Part shown: positions 5,751-12,384 of the stretch, piece by piece | How the letters are laid out: every line of letters starts with the position of its first letter | Numbering within the stretch: the stretch's first letter is position 1 | Assembly (NCBI GenBank): GCA_035718085.1 | Contig: DASTHS010000193.1 | Location: forward strand, 1 to 14,868 | Direction of reading: 5' to 3' | Length of the DNA: 14,868 nt | Source: DASTHS01 sp035718085 | GTDB taxonomy: Bacteria > Actinomycetota > Acidimicrobiia > Acidimicrobiales > Palsa-688 | The notes under the pieces: model-generated | What the model saw: the letters and a program-made list of their open reading frames with translations, nothing else | Databases searched by the model: none | Told to the model about the DNA's origin: nothing | Made by a program: the position numbers and the translations under genes

Positions 5751-6470
5751 GTGCAAGTCGAGATCTGGTCCGACGTCGTGTGCCCGTGGTGCTACATCGG
5801 CAAGCGCCGGTTCGAGAAGGCCCTGGCCGCCTTCGAGCACGCCGACCAGGTCGAGGTCGTGTGGAAGGCGTTCGAGCTCGACCCGAACGCCCCCTTCGCC
5901 CGGTCCCGGTCGATGGCCGAGCAGCTCGCCGCCAAGTACCGCCGGAGCGTGCCCCAGGCCGAGGCGATGCTCGCCTCGATGGATCGCGCCTTCGCCGGCG
6001 AAGGCCTCGACGTGCACCTGGCCGACACCACCGGCGGCAACACCTTCGACGCCCACCGGGTGCTGCACCTGGCCCTCGAGGTCGGCGGCCCGCAGCTGCA
6101 GGGCCAGGTGAAGGAGGCGTTGCTGCAGGCCTACTTCGTCGAGCACCGCCACGTCGCCGACCCCGACGTGCTGCGCGAGGTCGCCGTCGCCGCCGGCCTG
6201 CCCGAGGCGGAGGTCGACGCCACCCTCGCCGACCGCGACCGCTACGCCGAGGCCGTGCGGGCCGAGGAGCGCGAGGCCCACGAGCTGGGCTCGACGGGCG
6301 TGCCGTTCTTCGTGATCGACCGGACCTTCGCCGTGCCCGGTGCCCAGGACGTCGACACCTTCCTCACCGTGCTGCGCCGGTCGTGGGAGCGCTCGCACCC
6401 GCAGCTGGTCACCGTCGACCCGGCCGCCGGGGCCTGCGATGGCGACAGCTGCGCGGTGCCCACCGCCTGA
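5751..6470 (+). CDS. DsbA family oxidoreductase, FrnE-like
   Basis: A 239-residue thioredoxin-fold protein of the DsbA/FrnE group. EIWSDVVCPWCYIGKRRFE at the start contains the CPWC redox motif (C11, C14), and the family-typical cis-Pro loop STGVPFFVIDRTFAVPGAQ lies near residues 182-200. The tail has a second pair, CDGDSC (C229, C234), the CX4C arrangement described for Deinococcus radiodurans FrnE. It has no signal peptide, so it probably works in the cytoplasm as a disulfide isomerase/oxidoreductase or glutathione/thiol transferase-like enzyme; oxidative or metal stress is a likely context. The GTG at 5751 is the only sensible start and gives the usual family N-terminus. No ribosome binding site is seen. 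It is divergent from the dienelactone hydrolase. Confidence 0.9.
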   Translation: MQVEIWSDVVCPWCYIGKRRFEKALAAFEHADQVEVVWKAFELDPNAPFARSRSMAEQLAAKYRRSVPQAEAMLASMDRAFAGEGLDVHLADTTGGNTFDAHRVLHLALEVGGPQLQGQVKEALLQAYFVEHRHVADPDVLREVAVAAGLPEAEVDATLADRDRYAEAVRAEEREAHELGSTGVPFFVIDRTFAVPGAQDVDTFLTVLRRSWERSHPQLVTVDPAAGACDGDSCAVPTA

Positions 6471-6485
6471 GGTCGGCGGGTCCGC

Positions 6486-6893
6486 TCAGCGGTGGGGGGC
6501 CAGCACCGCGAGCCACGGCAGGTTGCGGGCGACCCCGAACAGACCGAGCACCACCGCCCCAGCCAGCCACGGTCGCCGGGTGCGCAGCGCGGCCGGCGGC
6601 CGCCACCAGCCGGCGCGGCTGGCCAGCCACCCGCACCAGGCCGCGACGGCCACCAGCAGCAGGGGAAGGGCGGCGGCGTCGAGGCGTAGCGCGGCGCCCG
6701 GGTCGGCGCGCGCCAGGGCGGCCACGGCGCGGGTGCCGCCGCAGAAGGGGCACCAGAGGCCGGTGGCGGCGTGCAGCGGGCACCGGGGGAGGGGCCACCC
6801 TGGGCGGGCCAGGGCGGCGTAGGCGGCGGCAGCGGCCGCCGCCGCCCCGACCGCGACCGGCGCCGCAGGGCCCCGGGCGAGGTCGACGGCCAT
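6486..6893 (-). CDS. DUF2752 domain membrane protein
   Basis: A 135-residue integral membrane protein with about three hydrophobic segments (roughly 11-29, 73-91 and 109-123). CPLHAATGLWCPFCGGTRA (38-56) is the signature of DUF2752, with three conserved cysteines including the CPFCGGTR motif. The function of the family is unknown. The cysteines are placed near the membrane surface and could bind metal or form disulfides. The gene starts 14 bases after the stop of the RDD-domain gene on the same strand, so the two very likely form an operon and may act together in the membrane. Confidence 0.85.
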   Translation of the reverse strand: MAVDLARGPAAPVAVGAAAAAAAAYAALARPGWPLPRCPLHAATGLWCPFCGGTRAVAALARADPGAALRLDAAALPLLLVAVAAWCGWLASRAGWWRPPAALRTRRPWLAGAVVLGLFGVARNLPWLAVLAPHR

Positions 6894-6907
6894 GGGTGCG
6901 GGTGCGG

Positions 6908-7828
6908 CTAGCGGCCCGACGGGTTGCCGGTCAGCCAGAACGGCCCCCAGGAGAACGTGCCTGCCGGGGCGATCGAGAACGGCTGAGGGTCGGCGGTCAC
7001 CACGTAGGTGCCGGCCATCTTGTCGGCGAGGGTCTGGCGGCGGGTGTCCCAGAGCGGGAAGAGCAGGTCGATGATGGCGGGGATCCCGCAAGCCAGCGAC
7101 AGGAGGGTGTGGTAGAGCGAGCGCAGGAACCCGGTGCCGCCCCCAGGCGGCTGGCCGGTGCGGGCGGAGATGCAGCGCAGCCCCACCACCCGCATGCCCG
7201 GCGAGGCGCCGACCGTGCCCACCTGCACGGCGAGCCAGACCCCGAGGGCGATGGCCACGAGGTCCCAGAGGCCGCTGAGGGTGGCGAAGACCACCGAGAA
7301 GCGGGCCAGCACCGACAGCACCAGGGTGGGCACGACGAAGATCAGCGCGTCGAGCAGGTATGCCTTGGCGCGGGTGCCCCAGGTGGCCAGCTGCCCTCTC
7401 TGCGGACCGGGGCCGCCGGGGATGCCGGGGATGCCACCCCCGAAGGCACCCTGGGGCGGGTAGCCCGGCGGCTGCGCCCCCCAGCCCGGCTGCGACGGCG
7501 CGGCCCACGGCTGCTGGGGCGGGGGCGCCTGCCCCCACGGGGCGGCCGGCGGCCCCTGGGCGGGGGGCCCCTGCACCGGGGGCTGGGGCCACGCCGGGGC
7601 CTGGGGCGGCGGCGCCTCCTGCCAGGCCGGTGCCTGGGGCTGAGGCGTCTGCTGCCACGCCGGCGGCGGGGGCGTCGACGACGGGGTCGTCGGATCCTGC
7701 CAGGCCGGGGGCGGCGGCGGTTGGCCCCAGGCCGGGCCGGCGGCCTCCACCGGCGCCAGCACGGCGCCGCAGGCGACACAGGCGGTGGCGCCCTCGGTGT
7801 TGTGGGCGCCGCACCGGGTGCAGACCAT
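6908..7828 (-). CDS. Zinc-ribbon, proline-rich RDD-family membrane protein
   Basis: A 306-residue protein in three parts. Residues 3-20 form a zinc ribbon (CTRC and CVAC, two CxxC pairs). Residues about 25-145 are a disordered Pro/Gln/Ala/Gly linker with repeated PAWQ or PAW units. Residues about 148-278 are an RDD domain: R153 and D160 in RAKAYLLD, GASPGMRVVGLR, and LFPLWDTRRQTLADKMAGT, with three or four membrane segments. RDD proteins are membrane proteins of mostly unknown role; some act in ion transport. The start ATG follows GGGAGGGG by four bases on the minus strand, and the zinc ribbon begins immediately, so the start is firm. The HAD gene lies 74 bases upstream and DUF2752 follows. 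Confidence 0.9.
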   Translation of the reverse strand: MVCTRCGAHNTEGATACVACGAVLAPVEAAGPAWGQPPPPPAWQDPTTPSSTPPPPAWQQTPQPQAPAWQEAPPPQAPAWPQPPVQGPPAQGPPAAPWGQAPPPQQPWAAPSQPGWGAQPPGYPPQGAFGGGIPGIPGGPGPQRGQLATWGTRAKAYLLDALIFVVPTLVLSVLARFSVVFATLSGLWDLVAIALGVWLAVQVGTVGASPGMRVVGLRCISARTGQPPGGGTGFLRSLYHTLLSLACGIPAIIDLLFPLWDTRRQTLADKMAGTYVVTADPQPFSIAPAGTFSWGPFWLTGNPSGR

Positions 7829-7849
7829 GGTGCCCCTCCCTCGGATGCA

Positions 7850-7886
7850 GCGGCGGCCCTCGCCGCCGCCGTCGGGGCGGACTGTA
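7850..7886 (-). promoter_or_regulatory. Putative promoter and leader hairpin of the RDD-DUF2752 pair
   Basis: On the minus strand TACAGT (7886-7881) fits the TAnnnT -10 box. Just downstream an 8-bp perfect stem (GCGGCGGC pairing with GCCGCCGC, 7850-7869, four-base loop) would form at the start of the message. The ribosome binding site is at 7840-7833. The hairpin could also help end the HAD transcript, but it has no T-run. Weak evidence. Confidence 0.3.
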
Positions 7887-7902
7887 GCGCCCGGGCTTGC
7901 GG

Positions 7903-8571
7903 CTACCCGAGCACCCGGGCCAGGGCGCTGCGATCCAGGCCGTCGAGCAGCGCGGCGGCACCGTCGAAGACCTCCACGGCGCCGGCGTCGCGCAGCTCGG
8001 CCTCGCCGATGCCCCCCGAGAGCAGCGCCACGCAGCCCACGCCGGCGCGACCGGCGGCCTCGACGTCCCACACGGTGTCGCCCACGAACACGGCGTCGCC
8101 GGCGTCGACACCCGCCCGCTCGAGGGCCACGGCCACGATGTCGGGGTCGGGCTTGGCCGAGCCGACGTCGCCGGCGGAGGTGATCACGGCCACGGCGTCG
8201 TCGACCTGCAGGATGTCGCGCAGCACGGCCAGCTCGTCGTCGGGCGCCGAGGTGGCCAGCACCGACGTCGCCCGCCCGGCCACGGCGCGCACCAGCTCCA
8301 CTGCCCCGTCGAACGCCCGCAGCGACGGCCGGGCGTGCATGTAGCGCTCCTTGTGCTCCGCCTTGGCCCGCTCGGCCACCTCGCCGGAGGCCTCCGACGG
8401 CCCGAGCAGCCGCTCCAGCAACTTCGCCGAATCCATCCCGATGCAGCGGTGGATGGCCGCGGTCGGGATGTTGCGGTCGACGGCGAGGAACGCCTCGCGC
8501 CACGCGGTCACGTGCAGGTAGTTCGAGTCCACGAGGGTCCCGTCGATGTCGAAGAGCACGGCGCCTGGCAT
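7903..8571 (-). CDS. HAD family hydrolase, phosphatase-like
   Basis: A 222-residue haloacid-dehalogenase-superfamily phosphatase. Motif I is FDIDGTLVDS (nucleophile D8, acid/base D10), motif II the T/S of LATSA (107-108), motif III the lysine of SAKPDPD (K140), and motif IV FVGDTVWD (D165, D169). A helical cap is inserted after motif I (about residues 16-80), as in phosphoglycolate phosphatase and beta-phosphoglucomutase relatives. It should be a soluble, magnesium-dependent phosphatase; the substrate cannot be read from sequence. The ATG at 8571 has no properly spaced ribosome binding site. A TAG-beginning -10-like element lies exactly 12 bases before it, suggesting a leaderless message. Only 33 bases separate it from the divergent LLM oxidoreductase. 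Confidence 0.9.
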   Translation of the reverse strand: MPGAVLFDIDGTLVDSNYLHVTAWREAFLAVDRNIPTAAIHRCIGMDSAKLLERLLGPSEASGEVAERAKAEHKERYMHARPSLRAFDGAVELVRAVAGRATSVLATSAPDDELAVLRDILQVDDAVAVITSAGDVGSAKPDPDIVAVALERAGVDAGDAVFVGDTVWDVEAAGRAGVGCVALLSGGIGEAELRDAGAVEVFDGAAALLDGLDRSALARVLG

Positions 8572-8604
8572 GGCCTCGACCTACCCCGGGTAGCCCGGCC
8601 CACG
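8572..8604. promoter_or_regulatory. 33-bp divergent promoter region with mirrored GGGTAG
   Basis: The HAD and LLM genes start back to back with only 33 bases between ATGs. At its centre CTACCC-C-GGGTAG (8581-8593) is a perfect 13-bp odd palindrome. It places a TAG-beginning -10-like hexamer on each strand: TAGGTC on minus with its T at 8583, 12 bases from ATG 8571, and TAGCCC on plus at 8591, 14 bases from ATG 8605. No ribosome binding site is seen for either gene, consistent with leaderless transcripts. The -35 regions would lie around or inside the opposite gene's start. Confidence 0.4.
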
Positions 8605-9564
8605 ATGACCTCCTACGGCTACACGATGATGTGCGAGCAGTCCGACCCCAAGAGCCTCGTCTCCGACGTCGTGGCCGCGGAGGCCGCCGGCTTCGAGTTC
8701 TCGGTCATCTCCGACCACTACTTCCCATGGCTCGACAGCCAGGGGCACGCCCCCTTCGCCTGGTCGGTGCTGGGCGCCGCCGCCCACGCCACGGAGCGCA
8801 TCGAGCTGATGACCTACGTCACCTGCCCGATCCGCCGGTACCACCCCGCCGTCGTGGCCCAGATGGCGGCCACGGTGGGGTTGCTCTCCGACGGGCGCTT
8901 CACCCTCGGCCTCGGTGCCGGCGAGTCGCTCAACGAGCACATCGTGGGACCGTGGCCGAGCGTCGACACCCGCCACGAGATGCTCGCCGAGGCCGTCGAG
9001 ATCATCACCGGGCTGTGGCGCGGCGGGTACGTCACCCACCACGGCCGCCACTTCACCGTCGAGTCGGCGAAGGTGTGGGATGTCGCCGACCCGCCGCCGC
9101 GCCTCGGCATCGCCGTGTCGGGCAGCCAGTCGATCGAGCTCGCCGCCGCCCACGCCGACGCCATGATCGCCGTCGAGCCCGAGGCATCCCTGGTGCGGCG
9201 CTTCGACGACGAGGCCGGCGGCGCCAAGCCGAAGATCGGCCAGATCCCGGTCTGCTTCGACTCCGACCGCGACGCCGCGGTGGCCCGCGCCCACGACCAG
9301 TTCCGCTGGTTCGGCGGCGGCTGGAAGGTCAACGCCGAGCTGCCGGGCACCTCGGCGTTCGCGGCCGCCACCCAGTTCGTCCGCCCCGACGACGTCGCCG
9401 GGTCGATCCCGTGCGGCTCCGACGTCGACGAGTTCGTCCAGGCCGTCCGCGCCTTCGACGACGTCGGCTTCACCCACGTCGCGCTGGTGCAGATCGGCGG
9501 CGCCCACCAGCGCCCGTTCATCGACTGGGCCGAGCGCGAGCTGCTGCCCGCCCTGCGCCGATAG
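8605..9564 (+). CDS. F420-dependent LLM-class oxidoreductase, G6PDH-like subfamily
   Basis: A 319-residue bacterial-luciferase-like TIM-barrel protein that closely fits the F420-dependent family related to glucose-6-phosphate dehydrogenase FGD (TIGR03557 type). Catalytic-site counterparts of Mycobacterium FGD1 are kept: SDHYFPW (H38, W42) and GAGESLNEH (E107). MTYVTCPIRRYHPAVVAQ, FRWFGGGWKVNAELPG and HVALVQIGG are also typical. It should transfer hydride between coenzyme F420 and an organic substrate. The sugar-phosphate-binding residues of true FGD are not obvious, so the substrate is probably not glucose-6-phosphate. An NADPH:F420-reductase-like gene two genes downstream could share the cofactor. 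Confidence 0.92.
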   Translation: MTSYGYTMMCEQSDPKSLVSDVVAAEAAGFEFSVISDHYFPWLDSQGHAPFAWSVLGAAAHATERIELMTYVTCPIRRYHPAVVAQMAATVGLLSDGRFTLGLGAGESLNEHIVGPWPSVDTRHEMLAEAVEIITGLWRGGYVTHHGRHFTVESAKVWDVADPPPRLGIAVSGSQSIELAAAHADAMIAVEPEASLVRRFDDEAGGAKPKIGQIPVCFDSDRDAAVARAHDQFRWFGGGWKVNAELPGTSAFAAATQFVRPDDVAGSIPCGSDVDEFVQAVRAFDDVGFTHVALVQIGGAHQRPFIDWAERELLPALRR

Positions 9565-9623
9565 GGCACGGAAAAGTTCGTCGACCGCTAAGGAACGGGG
9601 GGGCGGCGACCGACAAGGGCGCC
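9565..9623 (+). promoter_or_regulatory. Short spacer with an AT-rich patch before the EAL gene
   Basis: The 59 bases contain GGAAAAGTTCG and GCTAAGGAACG (9570-9597), clearly less GC-rich than their surroundings, then a run of seven or more Gs. This may be a promoter, but no standard -35/-10 pair is convincing. AAGGG five bases before ATG 9624 is an acceptable ribosome binding site. Confidence 0.25.
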
Positions 9624-10484
9624 ATGGCCGACGCCGACCCCCGCGCCCTCGACGCGATCTTCGTCCCGGCGCAGATCGCCCCCGCCTACCAACCGGTGGT
9701 CGATCTCACCGCCGGTCAGGTCATCGGCGCCGAGGCGCTCGCCCGCTGGCCCCGCCTGGCGGTCACCCCCGACCAGGCGTTCGCCTACGCCCGGGCCCGG
9801 CGCCGCTCCGCCGACCTCGACGCCCTCTGCCAGCGCGCCGCCCTGCACAGCGCCGCCGGTGCCACCGTGCCCGACAGCTTCGACCTGTTCGTCAACGTCG
9901 CCCCCGACGCCGGCGTCGACGCCCTGGTCGCCACCTCCGGCTCGCTCCAGGTCGTCGCCGACCTCTCGGCCCGGGCGCTCGACACCGACCCGGAGGGCTT
10001 CCTCGCCGACGTGGCCCAGCTGCGCAGCCGGGGGGTCGGCATCTCCCTCGGCCACGTCGACGCGTCCGACGGGACCCTCGCCTTCCTGCCGTTCCTCGCC
10101 CCCGACGTGGTGCGCATCAACCTCGCTGCCCTGCTCCGGCGCAACGGCCACCAGGCCGGCAAGCTGCTCGACGCCGTCGCCAGCTACGCCAGCCGCACCG
10201 GGGCCACGGTGCTCGCCGAGGGCATCGAGACCGAGTCGCAGGCGACCGCCGCGACGCGCTTCGGGGCGACGCTCGGCCAGGGGTGGTGGTTCGGGCACCC
10301 GGGGCCGCTTCCCGTCGCCGTCGGCACCGGCGGCTCCTCGGTGCCCCTGCTGGTCGGGGGCGACCACGCCGACCGCCAGCGGCGGGCCCTCGCCGAGCGC
10401 GACGCCTGGGCCCCCTTGCCCGAGCGCGCCGGCTCCACGCTGACCGAACGGCTCATCGCCGCGATGGGCGCGCCGGCGGCCTGA
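9624..10484 (+). CDS. EAL-domain protein with degenerate active site
   Basis: A 286-residue protein consisting of one EAL domain and a short tail, with no sensor, GGDEF or membrane part. Retained: E37 of EAL in IGAEALARW, N91 in LFVNVAP, E199 in VLAEGIETESQ and Q219 in LGQGWWFGHP. Changed: the usual E of ELTERAL is D113 in ADLSARAL, the metal-binding pair of LDDVGA is G143-H144 in SLGHVDAS, and the K of VVKLD is R164 in VVRIN. EAL enzymes hydrolyse cyclic di-GMP using two metals held by these residues, so phosphodiesterase activity is unlikely; nucleotide binding or protein contact is more plausible. It lies 59 bases after the LLM gene on the same strand. Confidence 0.9.
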   Translation: MADADPRALDAIFVPAQIAPAYQPVVDLTAGQVIGAEALARWPRLAVTPDQAFAYARARRRSADLDALCQRAALHSAAGATVPDSFDLFVNVAPDAGVDALVATSGSLQVVADLSARALDTDPEGFLADVAQLRSRGVGISLGHVDASDGTLAFLPFLAPDVVRINLAALLRRNGHQAGKLLDAVASYASRTGATVLAEGIETESQATAATRFGATLGQGWWFGHPGPLPVAVGTGGSSVPLLVGGDHADRQRRALAERDAWAPLPERAGSTLTERLIAAMGAPAA

Positions 10485-10552
10485 CCGGCGCGGCCCGGTC
10501 GATCGGCCACCACCCGCGCCGATAGCAGCGCCCGGCGGCCACGATGGCGCCC

Positions 10553-11215
10553 ATGCGCATCGGCATCGTTGGAGCAGGCAACATCGGCGGCAACCTGACC
10601 AGGCGGCTCGCGTCGCTCGGGCACGAGGTCCGGGTGGCGAACTCCCGAGGCCCCGAGACCCTCGCCGACCTGGCCGCCGAGACGGGCGCCACCGCCGTCC
10701 CGGCAGCCGAAGCGGCCGACGGCGCCGACCTGGTGATCGTCACCGTGCCGTTCAAGGCGGTGCCCTCGCTGCCCGCCGGCCTGCTCGAGCGCCGGGCGCC
10801 CGGCGCGCCGGTGGTCGACACGAACAACTACTACCCCCGCGAGCGCGACGGCCGGATCGACGCCGTCGAGGGCGGCACCCCCGAGAGCGTGTGGGTGTCG
10901 GAGCAGCTCGGCGTGCCGGTCGTCAAGGCGTTCAACGGCATCTACGCCGCATACCTGCTGTCGCGGGCCAAGCCCGCCGGCGAGCCCGGCCGCATGGCCC
11001 TGCCCGTCGCCGGCGACGACCCTGCGGCCAAGCAGGTCGTGCTCGACCTGATCGAGGCCCTCGGCTTCAGCGCCGTCGACGCCGGCTCCCTCGCCGAGTC
11101 GTGGCGCCAGCAGCCCGGCACGCCGGTCTACGGCTTCGAGGGCGACGCCGACGAGGTGCGCGCCAAGCTGGCCGAGGCCTCGCCCGAGCGGCCGGCCGCC
11201 TTCCGGGCCGAGTAG
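10553..11215 (+). CDS. NADPH-dependent F420 reductase-like protein
   Basis: A 220-residue NAD(P)-binding protein of the F420_oxidored type (PF03807). MRIGIVGAGNIGG holds the GxGxxG loop (G7, G9, G12), and ANSRG (29-33) is where related enzymes contact the 2'-phosphate of NADPH. VVIVTVPF-like LVIVTVPFKAV, VVDTNNYYPRERDG, VVKAFNGIY and a C-terminal VLDLIEALGF segment fit the family. Characterised members pass hydride between NADPH and F420, but this short group also contains proteins with no proven F420 use. I chose ATG 10553 because it gives the family N-terminus; ATG 10544, three codons upstream, is an equal alternative. It is separated from the EAL gene by about 60 bases and lies upstream of rpsL. 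Confidence 0.85.
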   Translation: MRIGIVGAGNIGGNLTRRLASLGHEVRVANSRGPETLADLAAETGATAVPAAEAADGADLVIVTVPFKAVPSLPAGLLERRAPGAPVVDTNNYYPRERDGRIDAVEGGTPESVWVSEQLGVPVVKAFNGIYAAYLLSRAKPAGEPGRMALPVAGDDPAAKQVVLDLIEALGFSAVDAGSLAESWRQQPGTPVYGFEGDADEVRAKLAEASPERPAAFRAE

Positions 11216-11264
11216 GCCAGCGGTCGCCCCCCTGGCGCGGGGGTGCACCAGGCCGGGCGTGCGC

Positions 11265-11348
11265 TAGCATGCACGACGGCCCATCGGGCGGATGCCGTCG
11301 CGGCGTCGAGCTCGAGCGGGTCGTTTCCCGACTCCCCGAGAGGTTGCA
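11265..11348 (+). promoter_or_regulatory. rpsL promoter and structured leader
   Basis: TAGCAT (11265-11270) is a TAnnnT -10 box, giving a start near 11277; no clear -35. The leader can fold twice. CGACGG (11274-11279) pairs with CCGTCG (11295-11300), with an inner CATC/GATG stem. GGGTCG (11318-11323) pairs with CGACTC (11329-11334), including one G-U. A third palindrome, TCGAGCTCGA, lies between. The ribosome binding site GAGAGG (11338-11343) follows directly. Such a leader could carry ribosomal-protein feedback control, but this is inference. Confidence 0.45.
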
Positions 11349-11717
<369 letters not shown>

Positions 11718-11725
11718 GGAGAGCG

Positions 11726-12196
11726 ATGCCTCGCAAGGGCCCGGCTCCGCGGCGCGAGCTCGCCCCGGATCCCATCTACAAGTCGGTGCTCGTCACCCAG
11801 CTGGTCAACAAGGTGCTCGAGCGCGGCAAGCGCAGCCTGGCCGAGCGCATCGTCTACGAGGCCCTCGAGACGGTCGAGAGCCGCTCGGGTGCCGAGCCGA
11901 TCGCCACGCTGAAGCGGGCCCTCGACAACACCCGCCCGCAGCTCGAGGTGAAGAGCCGCCGGGTCGGCGGTGCCACCTACCAGGTGCCGGTCGAGGTGCG
12001 CCCCCGGCGGGCCACCACCCTGTCGATCCGCTGGCTGGTGGGCTACTCCCGCCAGCGCCGCGAGAAGACGATGGCCCAGAAGCTGGCCAACGAGCTGCTC
12101 GACGCCGCCAACGGCGTCGGCGCGGCGGTCAAGCGCCGGGAAGACATGCACAAGATGGCCGAGTCGAACAAGGCCTTCGCGCACTACCGCTGGTAG
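11726..12196 (+). CDS. rpsG: 30S ribosomal protein S7
   Basis: A 156-residue S7, the standard length for the short bacterial form. MPRKGPAPRR at the start, SVLVTQLVNKVLERGKR, TRPQLEVKSRRVGGATYQVPVEV and LVGYSRQRREKTMAQKLANELLDA are all conserved. It nucleates assembly of the 30S head by binding the 3' domain of 16S rRNA. GGGAGAG lies a few bases before ATG, and the gene follows rpsL by only 8 bases, so the two are co-transcribed. In E. coli S7 represses its own operon by binding the rpsL-rpsG gap; here that gap is too short for such a structure. Confidence 0.97.
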   Translation: MPRKGPAPRRELAPDPIYKSVLVTQLVNKVLERGKRSLAERIVYEALETVESRSGAEPIATLKRALDNTRPQLEVKSRRVGGATYQVPVEVRPRRATTLSIRWLVGYSRQRREKTMAQKLANELLDAANGVGAAVKRREDMHKMAESNKAFAHYRW

Positions 12197-12202
12197 CAAC
12201 CT

Positions 12203-12229
12203 GCAGCCCCCGGGTCGCCCGGGGGCTGC
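12203..12229 (+). terminator. 12-bp perfect stem-loop after rpsG, possible terminator or attenuator
   Basis: GCAGCCCCCGGG (12203-12214) and CCCGGGGGCTGC (12218-12229) pair perfectly around TCG, seven bases after the rpsG stop. The stem is extremely stable but no T-run follows, so it could be a U-less terminator of the kind proposed for actinobacteria, a partial terminator that reduces read-through into fusA, or an mRNA-end stabiliser. Confidence 0.5.
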
Positions 12230-12384
12230 GGTGCCGGCCCCGGGAACCCGGTGCCGGCACCCGGATCCGGCTGCCGGCCCCCGGGCCGCACCGATCGGGC
12301 CCCCGGGTCGGGCACAATGGATCAGCGCCGCTGGGCTCCGCCGTTGCCCCGCGTGCCACCCCCCTTACGCGGCGAGGATGAGCG
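12230..12384 (+). promoter_or_regulatory. GC-repeat-rich rpsG-fusA spacer
   Basis: This spacer contains GCCCCCGGG at 12277-12285 and 12299-12307, repeating the left arm of the hairpin at 12206-12214. It also has the inverted pair GTGCCGGC (12231-12238) / GCCGGCAC (12253-12260). Either extra copy could pair with CCCGGGGGC (12218-12226) instead of the normal arm. CACAAT (12313-12318) is a weak -10 candidate for fusA. GAGG, seven bases before ATG 12385, is the ribosome binding site. Confidence 0.3.

Noticed and set aside
7560..7760. Repeat-like GC-rich DNA in the RDD gene, considered as a tandem repeat or CRISPR-like array
   Set aside because: It is explained by the proline-rich PAWQ protein linker; units differ in length and sequence and there are no regular spacers.
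5780..8344. Long plus-strand frame across the DsbA, DUF2752, RDD and HAD genes
   Set aside because: Arg/Pro/Ala-rich noise that crosses several real genes on both strands.
9557..9564. GCCGATAG at the end of the LLM gene, repeated at 10518-10525, resembling a flagellar sigma-28 -10 element
   Set aside because: No matching TAAA-type -35 element at about 15 bases upstream in either place, and the first copy is simply the gene's last codons.
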